A DNA stretch of 54,665 bases from Flavobacteriales bacterium (GTDB lineage: Bacteria > Bacteroidota > Bacteroidia > Flavobacteriales_F > PHOS-HE28): assembly GCA_018057455.1 (NCBI GenBank), contig JAGPDT010000016.1, forward strand, positions 4,179 to 58,843, read 5' to 3'. Below, one piece after another: positions 8,773 through 18,419 of the stretch. A program made the position numbers and the translations under genes. The notes beneath the pieces were generated by a model, which worked only from the letters and a program-made list of their open reading frames with translations, ran no database searches and was not told where the DNA came from. How positions within the stretch are numbered: position 1 is the first letter of the stretch; each line of letters opens with the position of its first letter.

Positions 8773-9603
8773 ATGACACGTGCGGAGCTGATCGGCATCA
8801 TCAAGCAAAAGCGCAGCCTGCTGTGCGTGGGCCTGGACACGGAGCTGGACTTGCTGCCCCAGCGGTTCCGCACCCTGCACGATCCCGTGCGTGCCTTCAA
8901 CCATGCCATTGTGAAGGCCACCCACGACCTGGCCGTGGCCTACAAGCTCAACTTGGCCTTTTATGAGGCCAACGGTGCCGCCGGCTGGCGCGATCTGGAG
9001 AGCACCGTGGCCTACATCCGCAGCTTGGGCGATTGCCTGATCATCGCCGATGCCAAACGCGGCGACATCGGGAACACCGCACGGAAGTACGCCGAAGCTT
9101 TCTTTGACCACTTGGAGTTCGATGCCGTTACCGTGGCCCCGTACATGGGCGGCGACAGCATCACGCCCTTCCTGGGCCGCCCGGGCAAGTGGGCCATCGT
9201 GCTGGCCGTTACCAGCAATGAAGGCGCATTGGATTTCCAGTTCCTGCCCGTGGAGGACGGCCGCCAGCGCCTGTTCGAGCGGGTGATGCAACGCACGGCA
9301 GAGATCGGCGGGCCGCAAGAGCTCATGTTCGTTACCGGTGCCACCCGGCCGGAACTGCTGGCCCGGGCCCGGGCCATGGCCCCGGACCATTTTTTCCTGG
9401 TTCCCGGTGTGGGCGCCCAAGGCGGCGACTTGGAAAGCGTACTCCGCGCAGGCATGACCAAGGACGGTGGCCTGCTGATCAACTCCTCGCGCGGCATCCT
9501 GTACGCCGGCAAGGAAGAGGAGGCCATCACGCGGGCACGGGCAGCGGCACAGGAACTGCAGCGCGCCATGGAAGTGGCGATGCGCAGGGGCGGCGTGATC
9601 TGA
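8773..9603 (+). CDS. pyrF: Orotidine 5'-phosphate decarboxylase (type 2)
   Basis: A 276-residue enzyme that converts OMP to UMP and CO2, the last step of de novo UMP synthesis. The catalytic cluster DAKRGDIGNT is clear, with Asp93, Lys95 and Asp98. Other family marks are 'LLCVGLDTELDLLP' near the N terminus, 'APYMGGDSITPFL' and the phosphate-binding 'FLVPGVGAQGGD...INSSRGILYA' region. Size and pattern fit the longer (type 2) PyrF found in Bacteroidota, Actinobacteria and myxobacteria. It is divergent from the membrane-protein gene and stands alone, with no other pyrimidine genes in view. Confidence 0.95.
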   Translation: MTRAELIGIIKQKRSLLCVGLDTELDLLPQRFRTLHDPVRAFNHAIVKATHDLAVAYKLNLAFYEANGAAGWRDLESTVAYIRSLGDCLIIADAKRGDIGNTARKYAEAFFDHLEFDAVTVAPYMGGDSITPFLGRPGKWAIVLAVTSNEGALDFQFLPVEDGRQRLFERVMQRTAEIGGPQELMFVTGATRPELLARARAMAPDHFFLVPGVGAQGGDLESVLRAGMTKDGGLLINSSRGILYAGKEEEAITRARAAAQELQRAMEVAMRRGGVI

Positions 9604-9795
9604 TCAGGCGGGTTGTCCTCGGCCCCCGTGCTACGGACCATCGGCCAGCCGGGCAGGAACCCTACCAGCGTCCCTCGCGTCTACACGTCGTTACGAGAGC
9701 CCCGCTTCCCCGTCCCGGTCAACATTCATCGCGCCTTCTCGCGAGACCCCGCCGACGGCCTATCTTGTTTCCGCACCATTGCCGAAAAATCCGTC

Positions 9796-11151
9796 ATGGA
9801 AGCCCGCCATGCTTCGTTCGAGGTGGCCGAAACGGGGCCTTTGGCCACAGACCTGCTGCTCGACCCCGCCTTTCCCTACGGCGAAGACCTGCTGCAATTC
9901 ATCTGGGAGGCCGGCCTGTACGACGGCACCGACCTGCGGACAACCAACGACGAACAACTGGAAGTCCTCCACGCCGGCCGCATCCAGCCCAACGGCGGCC
10001 CCGACCTGAGCGGTGCGCAAGTACGCATCGGCGCGCAACTGTGGGCAGGCAATGTGGAAGTGCACCTGCGCACCAGCGATTGGAACGCCCACGGCCACCA
10101 ACACGATCCGGCCTACAACAATGTGGTGCTGCATACCGTGTACCAGCACGATGCCGAGGTGCGCACCGAGAACGGCACCTGCCCGCCCACCGTGGAGTTG
10201 CGCGGCCGCATCCACCAACGTAATCTGCAGTTGCACCAAGCCCTGATGACGGCCCACCGAACGGTGCCTTGTGCAACGCATTTGGGGCGGGTGGAGCCCG
10301 TGCGCATACGGCTCTGGCTGGAACGCCTGTTGGTGGAACGCCTGGAGCGGAAAGCCTTGGAAGTGGAAACACTGTACCGGAGCCTGGGCAATGACCCGCA
10401 GGAAACGCTGCACCACCTGCTGTTGCGCGGCCTGGGCAAGCCGGTGAACAGCGAACCCTTCGGCATGCTGGCCCATGCGCTGCCTTTGAAGTTGCTGTTG
10501 AAATACCGCGAAGATGGCCTGCGTGTGGAAGCCTTGCTGCTGGGCCAGGCGGGCTTCTTGGATGAAGTCTTCTCCGAGGAACATCCGTTGCGCTTGCAGC
10601 AGGAGTACCGTTGGTTGGCCGGCCTTCATGGCCTGCGGCCCGTACCGGTGGCGGCCTGGAAGCTTGGCCGGCTCCGCCCGCCCAACTTCCCCACGGTGCG
10701 GTTGGCCCAATGGGCCGCGGTGCTCTCGGCTTCGGGCCATGGGGGCTATGATCAGCTCCTGGTCCATGATGACCATCGGCCGATCGGTGCGCTTCTCGAG
10801 GTGGAGCCTTCCGGCTATTGGAGAGATCATTACCGCCCCGGGCACGCGTCCTTGACCAAAGCGAAGCCCATGGGGCAGGACATGGCCCGGAACCTGGTCA
10901 TCAACGCCATCGTGCCCTATCTCTTCGCCATGGGCCGCATCCGGGGCCACCAGCCGTGGGAAGACCGTGCCTTGGCCTTGTTGGAACAACTGCCTGCCGA
11001 ACGCAATGCGATCATCCGGGAGTGGGGCGCGCTGGGCGTGGCGGCCACTTCGGCCGGGCAGGGCCAGGCGTTGATCGAGCTGCGCAACCGCTACTGCATG
11101 GAACGCAAGTGCCTGTCCTGCGCCATCGGGATCCACTTGCACAAGGGATAG
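9796..11151 (+). CDS. DUF2851 family protein
   Basis: A 451-residue protein matching DUF2851. Characteristic stretches are 'ALEVLHAGRIQPNGGPDLS'-like sequence near residue 55-75 (here QLEVLHAGRIQPNGGPDL), 'NVEVHLRTSDWNAHGHQHD' around 90-108, and a C-terminal cluster of Cys residues (CMERKCLSCAIG). The start at 9796 was preferred because the family begins with 'DLLQFIWEAGLYD' shortly after it; the 61 upstream codons look non-coding. The 192-nt stretch before it contains TATCTTG-type sequence at about 9761 that could be a -7 element, weakly. The family is nearly confined to Bacteroidota; some members have been linked to nuclease-like folds, but the function here is unknown. Confidence 0.85.
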   Translation: MEARHASFEVAETGPLATDLLLDPAFPYGEDLLQFIWEAGLYDGTDLRTTNDEQLEVLHAGRIQPNGGPDLSGAQVRIGAQLWAGNVEVHLRTSDWNAHGHQHDPAYNNVVLHTVYQHDAEVRTENGTCPPTVELRGRIHQRNLQLHQALMTAHRTVPCATHLGRVEPVRIRLWLERLLVERLERKALEVETLYRSLGNDPQETLHHLLLRGLGKPVNSEPFGMLAHALPLKLLLKYREDGLRVEALLLGQAGFLDEVFSEEHPLRLQQEYRWLAGLHGLRPVPVAAWKLGRLRPPNFPTVRLAQWAAVLSASGHGGYDQLLVHDDHRPIGALLEVEPSGYWRDHYRPGHASLTKAKPMGQDMARNLVINAIVPYLFAMGRIRGHQPWEDRALALLEQLPAERNAIIREWGALGVAATSAGQGQALIELRNRYCMERKCLSCAIGIHLHKG

Positions 11152-11272
11152 GAAATGAATGGTCCGCAGGTCCTTGGCCAAGCAGACCGAGTGACACGCC
11201 CTTCGAACCACGGCAGCCCTTGGCACGCGGACAATGCAAACGGCACCCTTGCTAACTTGCGCCCCTCTCCAC

Positions 11273-11506
11273 ATGATCGACCGGGTTAAAACATTCTGGG
11301 AACGCCAAGCCTTCGGCGTTTGCGAGTGGTGGGCCCACAAGCTCAACATCAAGACCGAGCAGGTGCGCCTGAGTTTCATCTACCTCAGCTTTGTCACCGT
11401 GGGCCTCAACGTGGTGGTGTACCTGGTCATGGCCTTCATCCTGCAGCACAAGGAGCGCATCAAGCGGCCCTTCGCCCGCCGAAGCACCGTGTGGGAACCG
11501 GAATGA
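11273..11506 (+). CDS. PspC domain small membrane protein
   Basis: A 77-residue protein with a single PspC domain: 'FGVCEWWAHKLNIKTEQVRL' followed by one strongly hydrophobic helix (FIYLSFVTVGLNVVVYLVMAFIL) and a basic tail. Bacterial PspC-type proteins sit in the inner membrane and modulate envelope-stress responses, but no other psp genes are nearby. The ATG at 11273 fits better than the GTG-less extension upstream. A TAACTTGC sequence 14 nt upstream (11253) resembles a shortened -7 element. Its stop overlaps the start of the DUF1456 gene by 4 nt (ATGA), so the two are very likely co-translated. Confidence 0.82.
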   Translation: MIDRVKTFWERQAFGVCEWWAHKLNIKTEQVRLSFIYLSFVTVGLNVVVYLVMAFILQHKERIKRPFARRSTVWEPE

Positions 11507-11727
11507 CCAACAACGACATCCTCAAGAAGCTGCGTGTGGCATTGAAGCTGCACGATACGGACATCGTAAAAATCCTGGCCCTGGTGGATTTCCACATGAC
11601 CACCTCGCAGGTCAACGCCCTGTTCCGCAAAGAAGACCACCCCCAGTACGTGGAAGCCGGCGACCAGGTGCTGCGCAACTTCCTCAATGGCCTGGTGATC
11701 CATTTGCGGGGGCCGAGGCAGGGGTAG
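11503..11727 (+). CDS. Single-repeat DUF1456 protein
   Basis: A 74-residue protein: 'NNDILKKLRVALKLHDTDIV' followed by a helix ending 'NALFRKEDHPQYVEAGDQVL' and 'RNFLNGLVIHLRG'. This is one unit of the DUF1456 (YehS) fold, which normally has two such units in about 150 residues. The gene is not visibly truncated, because the protein ends cleanly at a stop and the next feature is an intergenic hairpin. It may act as a homodimer in place of the two-unit protein (inference). Coupled to the PspC gene by a 4-nt overlap. Function of the family is unknown. Confidence 0.82.
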   Translation: MTNNDILKKLRVALKLHDTDIVKILALVDFHMTTSQVNALFRKEDHPQYVEAGDQVLRNFLNGLVIHLRGPRQG

Positions 11728-11740
11728 CTCGAAGTTGATC

Positions 11741-11783
11741 GTTGTCAGTTGTCAGGAAGCACCGACAACCGACAACTGACAAC
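11741..11783. terminator. Inverted repeat between convergent genes, candidate bidirectional terminator
   Basis: A perfect 13-bp inverted repeat, GTTGTCAGTTGTC at 11741-11753 and its complement at 11771-11783, with a 17-nt loop. It lies between the ends of DUF1456 (+) and the vWA gene (-). The arms are themselves built from a repeating GTTGTC/GACAAC unit that continues to 11790. No T-run follows on either strand, so the terminator role is inferred from position and symmetry. Confidence 0.5.
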
Positions 11784-11796
11784 CGACAACGGACCT

Positions 11797-13659
11797 TCAC
11801 CCACGCTGCAGCACCACTTTGCCGCTGGCCCATGCATCACCCACCGGGTAGCGGATCAAATAGATGCCCGTGGCATAGGCCCCCAGGTCCACTTGCACCG
11901 CGCTGTTGGCGGGAATGTCCTTCAACACCTGAAGCACCTTGCCGCCGAGGTCGGTGATGTAAAGCTCCGGAATGGCCGCATCGGCGGTGATGTGTACGAG
12001 GCCGGAGGTCGGGTTCGGCCAATAGCCGCAATGGACCATTTTGTTGCCGGCGCCTCCTTCGGGAACAGCCCCTGCGCTGTCCAGGGACAGTGGAGCGGTG
12101 ACCGCGGAATCCGGAAAGTCCAGTGCAAGCTCGGGAATCTGCTGTTGGCAATCGGGCATGTAGGTGCAGCTTATCAGGATGCGGACCAGTAAACCGTTCA
12201 GTGATTCCAAGTCGTACTTGTCAGTGCTGGGCGCGCTATGCGGACCGCCCACCCCGCTATGGTCGGTGAGGAAGGTATACGTGCCGTTGGTGGCCAAGGC
12301 CAACGTGCGCATCAGGTATTCGGTGTCCTTTTCAATGCCGCTGGCCGCAACGGGCACAATGCGGATCCCTTTGGCGGCCGCTTCGGCGGCAAGTACCCGC
12401 ATCCGCTGCTTCACCTCCGGGGTGAGGTGCGGCCCGGCATCCAGCACCAGGAAGAGCATTCGTGCACGGGCTTCGGGACTCCATGCCAGGCCGTTGATTG
12501 CGCTGTCCAAAGCGATCTCCACGGCCTCGGGGGTGTCGCCGCCACCATCGGCCTGCTGGGCGGAAATGAAATTCACGGCTGTGGAAAGCACCCGGGTGAA
12601 GTCCATGGTGCGCGTGGTGTATTGCTCGCGCGGACCCACGTCGCGGTAGAACACATTGGCGAAGCGGAAATTGAGCTGGTCACCGATCTGCTTGGACTTG
12701 TAGATGATGTCGTTGATCTCCGCCTTCAGGAAGTCGATCTCGTCCTGCATGGAGCCGGTGGCATCCACCACAAAGGCCACGTCCACCACATCGCTCGGGC
12801 CGCACGGCACTTCCAGCACCACGCGGTTCACAGCCTTGTTGAAAGGTTGGACTTTGTCTACTTGCAACGTGTGCCCGGCGTATACCACCTCCAGCTCCAA
12901 GCGGCTTGCATCCAAGGTATCCATGGCGTCGAGCGAGGCCCAGAGTTCGGCCTTTCCGGTATTGTCCGTGTGGGCTTGGTAGAGCACTTCGCCACCCCGG
13001 CGCTTGAGCCGCACCACGGCATCCGCAAGGGGAAGGCCCTGCGGGGTCTGCAGGCCCAAGGTGTAGCGGCCGTTGGGTGCGATTCCCCAGGCCCGGCGCA
13101 GGCTGGCCAGCGCATCTGCGGACAGGTCGGTCCATTGGGCCCACTTGGCGAAATCATTCACCTCACCGGCGGTGAGCACCCCGCTTTCCGCGTGCGCCGT
13201 GCGCCTGCTGCTGCCGAACGGGGCAGGCAATTCCTGCGCTGGGCGGTGGCCGCTACCGGTTGAACTCCCCGTTGCGCCGCGATCGATTTCCGCATCGGAT
13301 GCGGCATAGCTCATGAGCACCTTGCTCTCTGCGGACCGCGGCCTGCCCTTTGGAGCATCCTTCTCTTCCGCCATCGCCCAGTCCACCTTTTCGTCTGCTT
13401 TCACGCGCACCATGCGCGTAGTGCTCGAATAGCCATCATAGCTCACCACGCAGCGGTAGAGGCCGGTATCCAGGCGAACATTGAAGTTGCCCCGGTCGTC
13501 GGTCAGCACCGAGGCTACCAACTCGTCGCCACGGTAGATGTCCACGTTGCCATAGCCTAATGCAGACTTGGAATCGCCTGTGTTCAAGTTGCCGCTGATC
13601 GATTGCGCGTGAAGGATAGGTGCAAGTAGAAGTGACAGGAGCAGTAGGGGCTGGCGCAT
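11797..13659 (-). CDS. Secreted von Willebrand factor A protein with T9SS sorting domain
   Basis: A 620-residue secreted protein. Start at 13659 gives the signal peptide MRQPLLLLSLLLAPILHAQ. Residues ~20-95 look like a carboxypeptidase-regulatory-like beta-sandwich (ISGNLNTGD...LTDDRGNFNVRL). A vWA domain follows from ~290, with the metal-ion site Asp299-x-Thr301-x-Ser303 in VDATGSM. The C-terminal ~75 residues (YWPNPTSGLVHI...) form a T9SS type A sorting domain ending KVVLQRG. It should be exported across the outer membrane and bind partners through the vWA metal site; the ligand is unknown. It diverges from the RmlD-like gene with a 137-nt intergenic stretch. Confidence 0.85.
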   Translation of the reverse strand: MRQPLLLLSLLLAPILHAQSISGNLNTGDSKSALGYGNVDIYRGDELVASVLTDDRGNFNVRLDTGLYRCVVSYDGYSSTTRMVRVKADEKVDWAMAEEKDAPKGRPRSAESKVLMSYAASDAEIDRGATGSSTGSGHRPAQELPAPFGSSRRTAHAESGVLTAGEVNDFAKWAQWTDLSADALASLRRAWGIAPNGRYTLGLQTPQGLPLADAVVRLKRRGGEVLYQAHTDNTGKAELWASLDAMDTLDASRLELEVVYAGHTLQVDKVQPFNKAVNRVVLEVPCGPSDVVDVAFVVDATGSMQDEIDFLKAEINDIIYKSKQIGDQLNFRFANVFYRDVGPREQYTTRTMDFTRVLSTAVNFISAQQADGGGDTPEAVEIALDSAINGLAWSPEARARMLFLVLDAGPHLTPEVKQRMRVLAAEAAAKGIRIVPVAASGIEKDTEYLMRTLALATNGTYTFLTDHSGVGGPHSAPSTDKYDLESLNGLLVRILISCTYMPDCQQQIPELALDFPDSAVTAPLSLDSAGAVPEGGAGNKMVHCGYWPNPTSGLVHITADAAIPELYITDLGGKVLQVLKDIPANSAVQVDLGAYATGIYLIRYPVGDAWASGKVVLQRG

Positions 13660-13796
13660 GGCGAGGCAGGTGGTTTGAATGCCGACCCGTACACGCGACA
13701 AGGGGGCGGGTTCATTCCTGGGAAATGGCGGTAGCGTCGATCCGTCGGATCCATCCGCTACTGCATGTTCCATTTCCATTGCACATCTTCGCCTCC

Positions 13797-14702
13797 ATGC
13801 GCATCCTCCTTACCGGAAGCAACGGGCTGCTGGGCCAAAAGCTGATCGCGGCCCTGCGGAACGACCCGGAGGTGGATCTGCTCGCCACTTCGCGAGGCGC
13901 GGACCGTACCGCTGCGCCCCTGGGCACACGCTACCGAGGCATGGACATCACGCAAAAGGAAGCCGTGGACGCGGTGATCGATGCCTTCCGACCTGACGTG
14001 ATCATCCACACTGCCGCCATGACCAACGTGGATGCCTGCGAACTCGATCCCGCCGCATGCCAACTGCAGAACGTCACGGCCACGCAGCACCTGGTGGATG
14101 CGGCCAAACGCACCGGCAGCCACTTCATCTTCCTCAGCACCGATTTCATCTTCGACGGAAGGAACGGCCCGTACCGCGAAGAGGACCGGCCCGCCCCGCT
14201 CAGCATCTACGGGCAGAGCAAGCTTGATGGCGAACACATCGTGCAACAAGCAGGCTTGGAACGTTGGGCCATTTCACGCACCATCATCGTGTACGGCACC
14301 GCCAAGGGCCTCAGCCGCAGCAACGTGGTGCTGTGGGCGAAAAGCGCGTTGGAAAAGGAAGAACCCATCAAGGTGGTGGACGACCAATGGCGCATGCCCA
14401 CCCTGGCCGAGGACCTGGCCGATGGCTGCATCCGCATCGCCAAGCAAAGAGCCAACGGCATCTTCCATCTCAGCGGCCCGGACGGCATGAGCATCCTCGA
14501 ATTGGTGCAGCGCGTGGGCACCTACTTCAAGCTGCCCACGGACAAGGTGCAGGCGATCCAGAGCGATAGCTTGGGCCAACCCGCCAAACGGCCACCGGTC
14601 ACCGGCTTTCTGTTGGACAAGGCCCGCCGGGAGTTGGGCTATGCGCCGCACAGCTTCGAAACAGGCCTCGCCATTCTGCAGGCCCAGCTCACCCACAGCT
14701 GA
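13797..14702 (+). CDS. RmlD-like sugar-nucleotide reductase (dTDP-4-dehydrorhamnose reductase family)
   Basis: A 301-residue extended short-chain dehydrogenase. The NAD(P)-binding motif is GSNGLLG (G7, G10, G13), followed by 'DVIIHTAAMTNVDACE', 'STDFIFDG' and the catalytic YGQSK (Tyr-x-x-x-Lys). This pattern is that of RmlD (last step of dTDP-rhamnose synthesis). No other rml genes are adjacent, and Bacteroidota carry several stand-alone members of this family, so a different nucleotide-sugar substrate is possible. ATG 13797 was chosen because the Rossmann strand MRILLTG starts there; the 59 extra upstream codons overlap the region divergent to the vWA gene. Confidence 0.85.
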   Translation: MRILLTGSNGLLGQKLIAALRNDPEVDLLATSRGADRTAAPLGTRYRGMDITQKEAVDAVIDAFRPDVIIHTAAMTNVDACELDPAACQLQNVTATQHLVDAAKRTGSHFIFLSTDFIFDGRNGPYREEDRPAPLSIYGQSKLDGEHIVQQAGLERWAISRTIIVYGTAKGLSRSNVVLWAKSALEKEEPIKVVDDQWRMPTLAEDLADGCIRIAKQRANGIFHLSGPDGMSILELVQRVGTYFKLPTDKVQAIQSDSLGQPAKRPPVTGFLLDKARRELGYAPHSFETGLAILQAQLTHS

Positions 14703-14936
14703 TCCGCTCATCGGGCCCATCGGGGACATCCGGGATCGCCGTGGTTTTCTGCGCCAGCCGGGCATCACTGCGCTGATTCCCGTTTCCGGGGGAGGGGCGG
14801 CCACAGCCGTGCCGGCGGAGGTTCGTTGCGCCTTTCCCGTTTCGCGGCGGGAAATGCCTGATCAGGGATCGCCGAATTCCAAGGGGCAGGTCCACCCCGG
14901 TCCTCCAATCAGGCACCCGGCGTAGTTTCACCGCGC
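14703..14936. other. Intergenic stretch with a small hairpin
   Basis: No gene is seen. A 7-bp hairpin (TTTCCCG at 14833-14839 with CGGGAAA at 14848-14854) is followed by the palindrome CCTGATCAGG near 14857. Neither is followed by a T-run. A TAGTTTC sequence at about 14922 lies close to the next start codon and could be part of a promoter, but it has no matching -33 element. Confidence 0.35.
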
Positions 14937-15896
14937 ATGGCCCGCCGTTACCGACCCCGGAACTGGAAGGAGGAATTGAAGGACCTGTTCGCCATGCACA
15001 AAGGTGAACGGTCGGCCTTCACCGTGTTGATGGGTTTGTGCCTCATCGGTGCAGCCTGGGTCACTTGGGAGCAGTGGATACGCCCGCCCAGGTTGGCGGA
15101 TCAAGAATCCATCAAGGTGATCTGGCAATCCATGCAGGAAAGCAACGCAAGGCACGAACCTCCCGGCAAGGCAAACGAGGAGGACCTGCAGCTCTTCCGG
15201 TTCGATCCCAACGGACTTCCCCTGGAACAATGGGTGCTGTTGGGACTGAGTGAACGGCAGGCAGCTTCCATCCACCGCTATGAGGCCCGCGGTGGAAAAT
15301 TCCGCACCAAGGGAGACCTGGCCCGCATGCGGGTGGTAAGCCCCGAATTGTTCGCCCAATGGCAAGCATACATCGCGCTTCCCGAGGTGATTGAACGGCC
15401 TCATCCGGGCAGGCCGGAGAAGAAGGACCGGTGGCCCGAGGACACCACCGGGCGTTGGCCCAAGCACGATCGGGCAGTGCACGGGTCCGTCCCGCTGGAG
15501 TTGAATGGCGCGGATTCCGCGGCTCTGGTGGCCGTGCGTGGCATCGGGCCGTCCTTTGCGCGCAGTATCCTGCGCTACCGGGAGCGCTTGGGTGGATATG
15601 CCAACATGGAACAGCTCGGCGAGGTACCCATCCTGCGGGACAAACCTGAGGCCGTGGAGCAGATCAAGACCAAGCTCACCGTGGACCCCGGAAAGGTCCG
15701 GGTGTTTGCCTTGAACACCTGCACCGTGGAAGACCTGGGGCGGCATCCCTACATGGGTTGGAAAGTGGCCCGTGCGCTGATCGCCTACCGCGACCAGCAC
15801 GGCCCGTTCTCCAAGGTGGAAGACATCGGGGGCTGCGTGCTGGTCACGGACAGCATCCGCCTGCGCATGGCGCCCTACCTCACCGTTGGCGAGTAA
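14937..15896 (+). CDS. Membrane-anchored helix-hairpin-helix protein
   Basis: A 319-residue protein with one N-terminal membrane segment (FTVLMGLCLIGAAWVTW, about residues 28-44) and three helix-hairpin-helix-like units: around 'EQWVLLGLSERQAASIHRYE' (~98-117), 'LVAVRGIGPSFARSILRYRE' (~198-217), and 'YMGWKVARALIAYRDQHG' (~270-287). The middle one carries the classic GIGP hairpin. This is the ComEA-type DNA-binding arrangement, so a periplasmic DNA-binding role such as DNA uptake is possible. Bacteroidota have several such 'helix-hairpin-helix domain' proteins of unproven function. It stands alone; a weak -7-like TACTTTG lies downstream, for the next gene. Confidence 0.82.
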   Translation: MARRYRPRNWKEELKDLFAMHKGERSAFTVLMGLCLIGAAWVTWEQWIRPPRLADQESIKVIWQSMQESNARHEPPGKANEEDLQLFRFDPNGLPLEQWVLLGLSERQAASIHRYEARGGKFRTKGDLARMRVVSPELFAQWQAYIALPEVIERPHPGRPEKKDRWPEDTTGRWPKHDRAVHGSVPLELNGADSAALVAVRGIGPSFARSILRYRERLGGYANMEQLGEVPILRDKPEAVEQIKTKLTVDPGKVRVFALNTCTVEDLGRHPYMGWKVARALIAYRDQHGPFSKVEDIGGCVLVTDSIRLRMAPYLTVGE

Positions 15897-15995
15897 GGCG
15901 TTCGTGCCTCCGGTGGTCCGGAGGGACGGAACGGGTTTACTTTGCAGCCCCGCGCCAAACGAGACACATACGCGGTAGTCCTATTTATCCTGAAC

Positions 15996-17138
<1,143 letters not shown>

Positions 17139-17172
17139 CCCGCCACCATCTGCACGCTGCCAACGGCCTTCG

Positions 17173-17203
17173 CTTGCACCGATCAAAAGGAACGCTATAT
17201 TTG
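17173..17203 (+). promoter_or_regulatory. Bacteroidota-type promoter of rpsU
   Basis: CTTG at 17173-17176 is followed after 19 nt by TATATTTG at 17196-17203, a full match to the -7 consensus TAnnTTTG, then CGCCCCC. It lies 22 nt before the rpsU start codon, giving a short leader. Confidence 0.65.
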
Positions 17204-17225
17204 CGCCCCCAATCAGAAAAGGAAC

Positions 17226-17417
17226 ATGCTGATCATCCCGGTGAAGGAAGGCGAGCCCATCGACAAGGCGCTGAAGAAATTCAAGAAGAAGTTCGACCGC
17301 ACGGGCAAACTGCGCGAACTGCGCCGCCGCCAGTATTTCACCAAGCCTTCCGTGGAGCGCCGCGTGGAGAAGCTGCGCGCCGTGTACAAGCTGGAGACCT
17401 ACGGGGGCGAGCAGTAA
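17226..17417 (+). CDS. rpsU: 30S ribosomal protein S21
   Basis: A 63-residue basic protein with the S21 pattern: 'MLIIPVKEGEPIDKALKKFK' at the start, then 'KLRELRRRQYFTKPSVERR'. S21 sits near the 3' end of 16S rRNA on the small subunit and affects start-site choice in mRNA. It has its own promoter (17173-17203) and a strong intrinsic terminator (17447-17480), so it is probably a single-gene transcript, although the Xer gene begins 24 nt past the terminator. Confidence 0.95.
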   Translation: MLIIPVKEGEPIDKALKKFKKKFDRTGKLRELRRRQYFTKPSVERRVEKLRAVYKLETYGGEQ

Positions 17418-17446
17418 CAAAGCCTTGTAGAGAACAAGACATCCTT

Positions 17447-17480
17447 GGCGAACGGACCAGCCGGTCCGTTCGCCTTTTTT
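17447..17480 (+). terminator. Intrinsic terminator of rpsU
   Basis: A perfect 12-bp stem (GGCGAACGGACC at 17447-17458, complement at 17463-17474), an AGCC tetraloop and six T residues. This is the most canonical rho-independent terminator in the window. Confidence 0.9.
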
Positions 17481-17504
17481 GCATGCACCCCCATCGGGGC
17501 ATCC

Positions 17505-18407
17505 ATGATCGACCGGTTCCTCGAACACCTGGCCTACGAACAACGCGCGAGCCCGCTCACTGTACAGGCGTATGGGCGCGACCTGGCGCAGTTCACCGGT
17601 TTCCTGCGCGGGGAACTCGGCGTGGACGGCCCCGCGACCGCCACCGGCAAAATGGTGCGGGCCTGGATGATGCACCTGTTGGAAAGCGGGACAGGCGCGC
17701 GATCGGTGAACCGCAAGCTCAGCGCCCTGCGCGCCTACTACCGGTTCGCCCGCACCGTGGGAGCCGCGTGCTCCGACCCCACCGCCCTGGTCAGCGCGCC
17801 CAAAGCACCCCAACGGTTGCCTGAGTTCGTGCCGGAACGCAACATGGCCGAACTCCTGGACCGCATGCCCTGGCCCGATGGCTTCACCGGCCTGCGTGAC
17901 AGGTTGATCCTGGAGCTGCTCTACGGCACGGGCATGCGGCTGGCCGAACTCACCGGGCTGGGACCGGCCAGCGTGGACCTGCGGCGTGGTACCCTGCGGG
18001 TAGTGGGCAAGCGCAACAAGGAGCGGATTCTCCCCTTGGCCGCACCCCTGGTGGACCTACTGCGGTCCTACCTGCCGGAACGGGAAGCTTTGCAACCGGC
18101 AGCCGAGGCCGGCCTGCTCATCAAGCCCGATGGCAACCCCTTGCCTAGGCGCACCGTACAATCCATGGTGAAGCATTACCTTAGTGCGGTCACCACCCAG
18201 GACAAACGAAGCCCCCACGTGTTGCGCCACACCTTCGCCACCCACCTGCTCGACCATGGCGCGGACCTGAACGCCGTCAAGGAGTTGTTGGGCCACGCCA
18301 ACTTGGCCGCCACCCAGGTTTATACGCATAACACCATCGAGAAGCTCAAACAGGCCCACCGCCAGGCCCATCCGCGCGGCGGGCCCGAGGACCACAAGCA
18401 CCATTAA
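17505..18407 (+). CDS. Xer-family tyrosine recombinase
   Basis: A 300-residue XerC/XerD-type site-specific recombinase that resolves chromosome dimers at dif. The N-terminal SAM-like core-binding domain spans about residues 1-85 and the catalytic domain ~110-290. All catalytic residues are present: Arg145, Lys169, His238, Arg241, His264 and the nucleophile Tyr273. ATG 17505 fits the family length; the 20 upstream in-frame codons run through the rpsU terminator. The setting (rpsU before, hpf after) is the conserved chromosomal one, so this is a housekeeping enzyme, not a phage or integron integrase. Whether it is the XerC or XerD partner cannot be told from this sequence alone. Confidence 0.9.
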   Translation: MIDRFLEHLAYEQRASPLTVQAYGRDLAQFTGFLRGELGVDGPATATGKMVRAWMMHLLESGTGARSVNRKLSALRAYYRFARTVGAACSDPTALVSAPKAPQRLPEFVPERNMAELLDRMPWPDGFTGLRDRLILELLYGTGMRLAELTGLGPASVDLRRGTLRVVGKRNKERILPLAAPLVDLLRSYLPEREALQPAAEAGLLIKPDGNPLPRRTVQSMVKHYLSAVTTQDKRSPHVLRHTFATHLLDHGADLNAVKELLGHANLAATQVYTHNTIEKLKQAHRQAHPRGGPEDHKHH

Positions 18408-18419
18408 AACTGCAGTGAA

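Noticed and set aside
17505-18407. Tyrosine recombinase as sign of a mobile element
   Set aside because: The gene sits in the conserved rpsU-xer-hpf context with normal composition and no attachment repeats; it is a chromosomal Xer protein.
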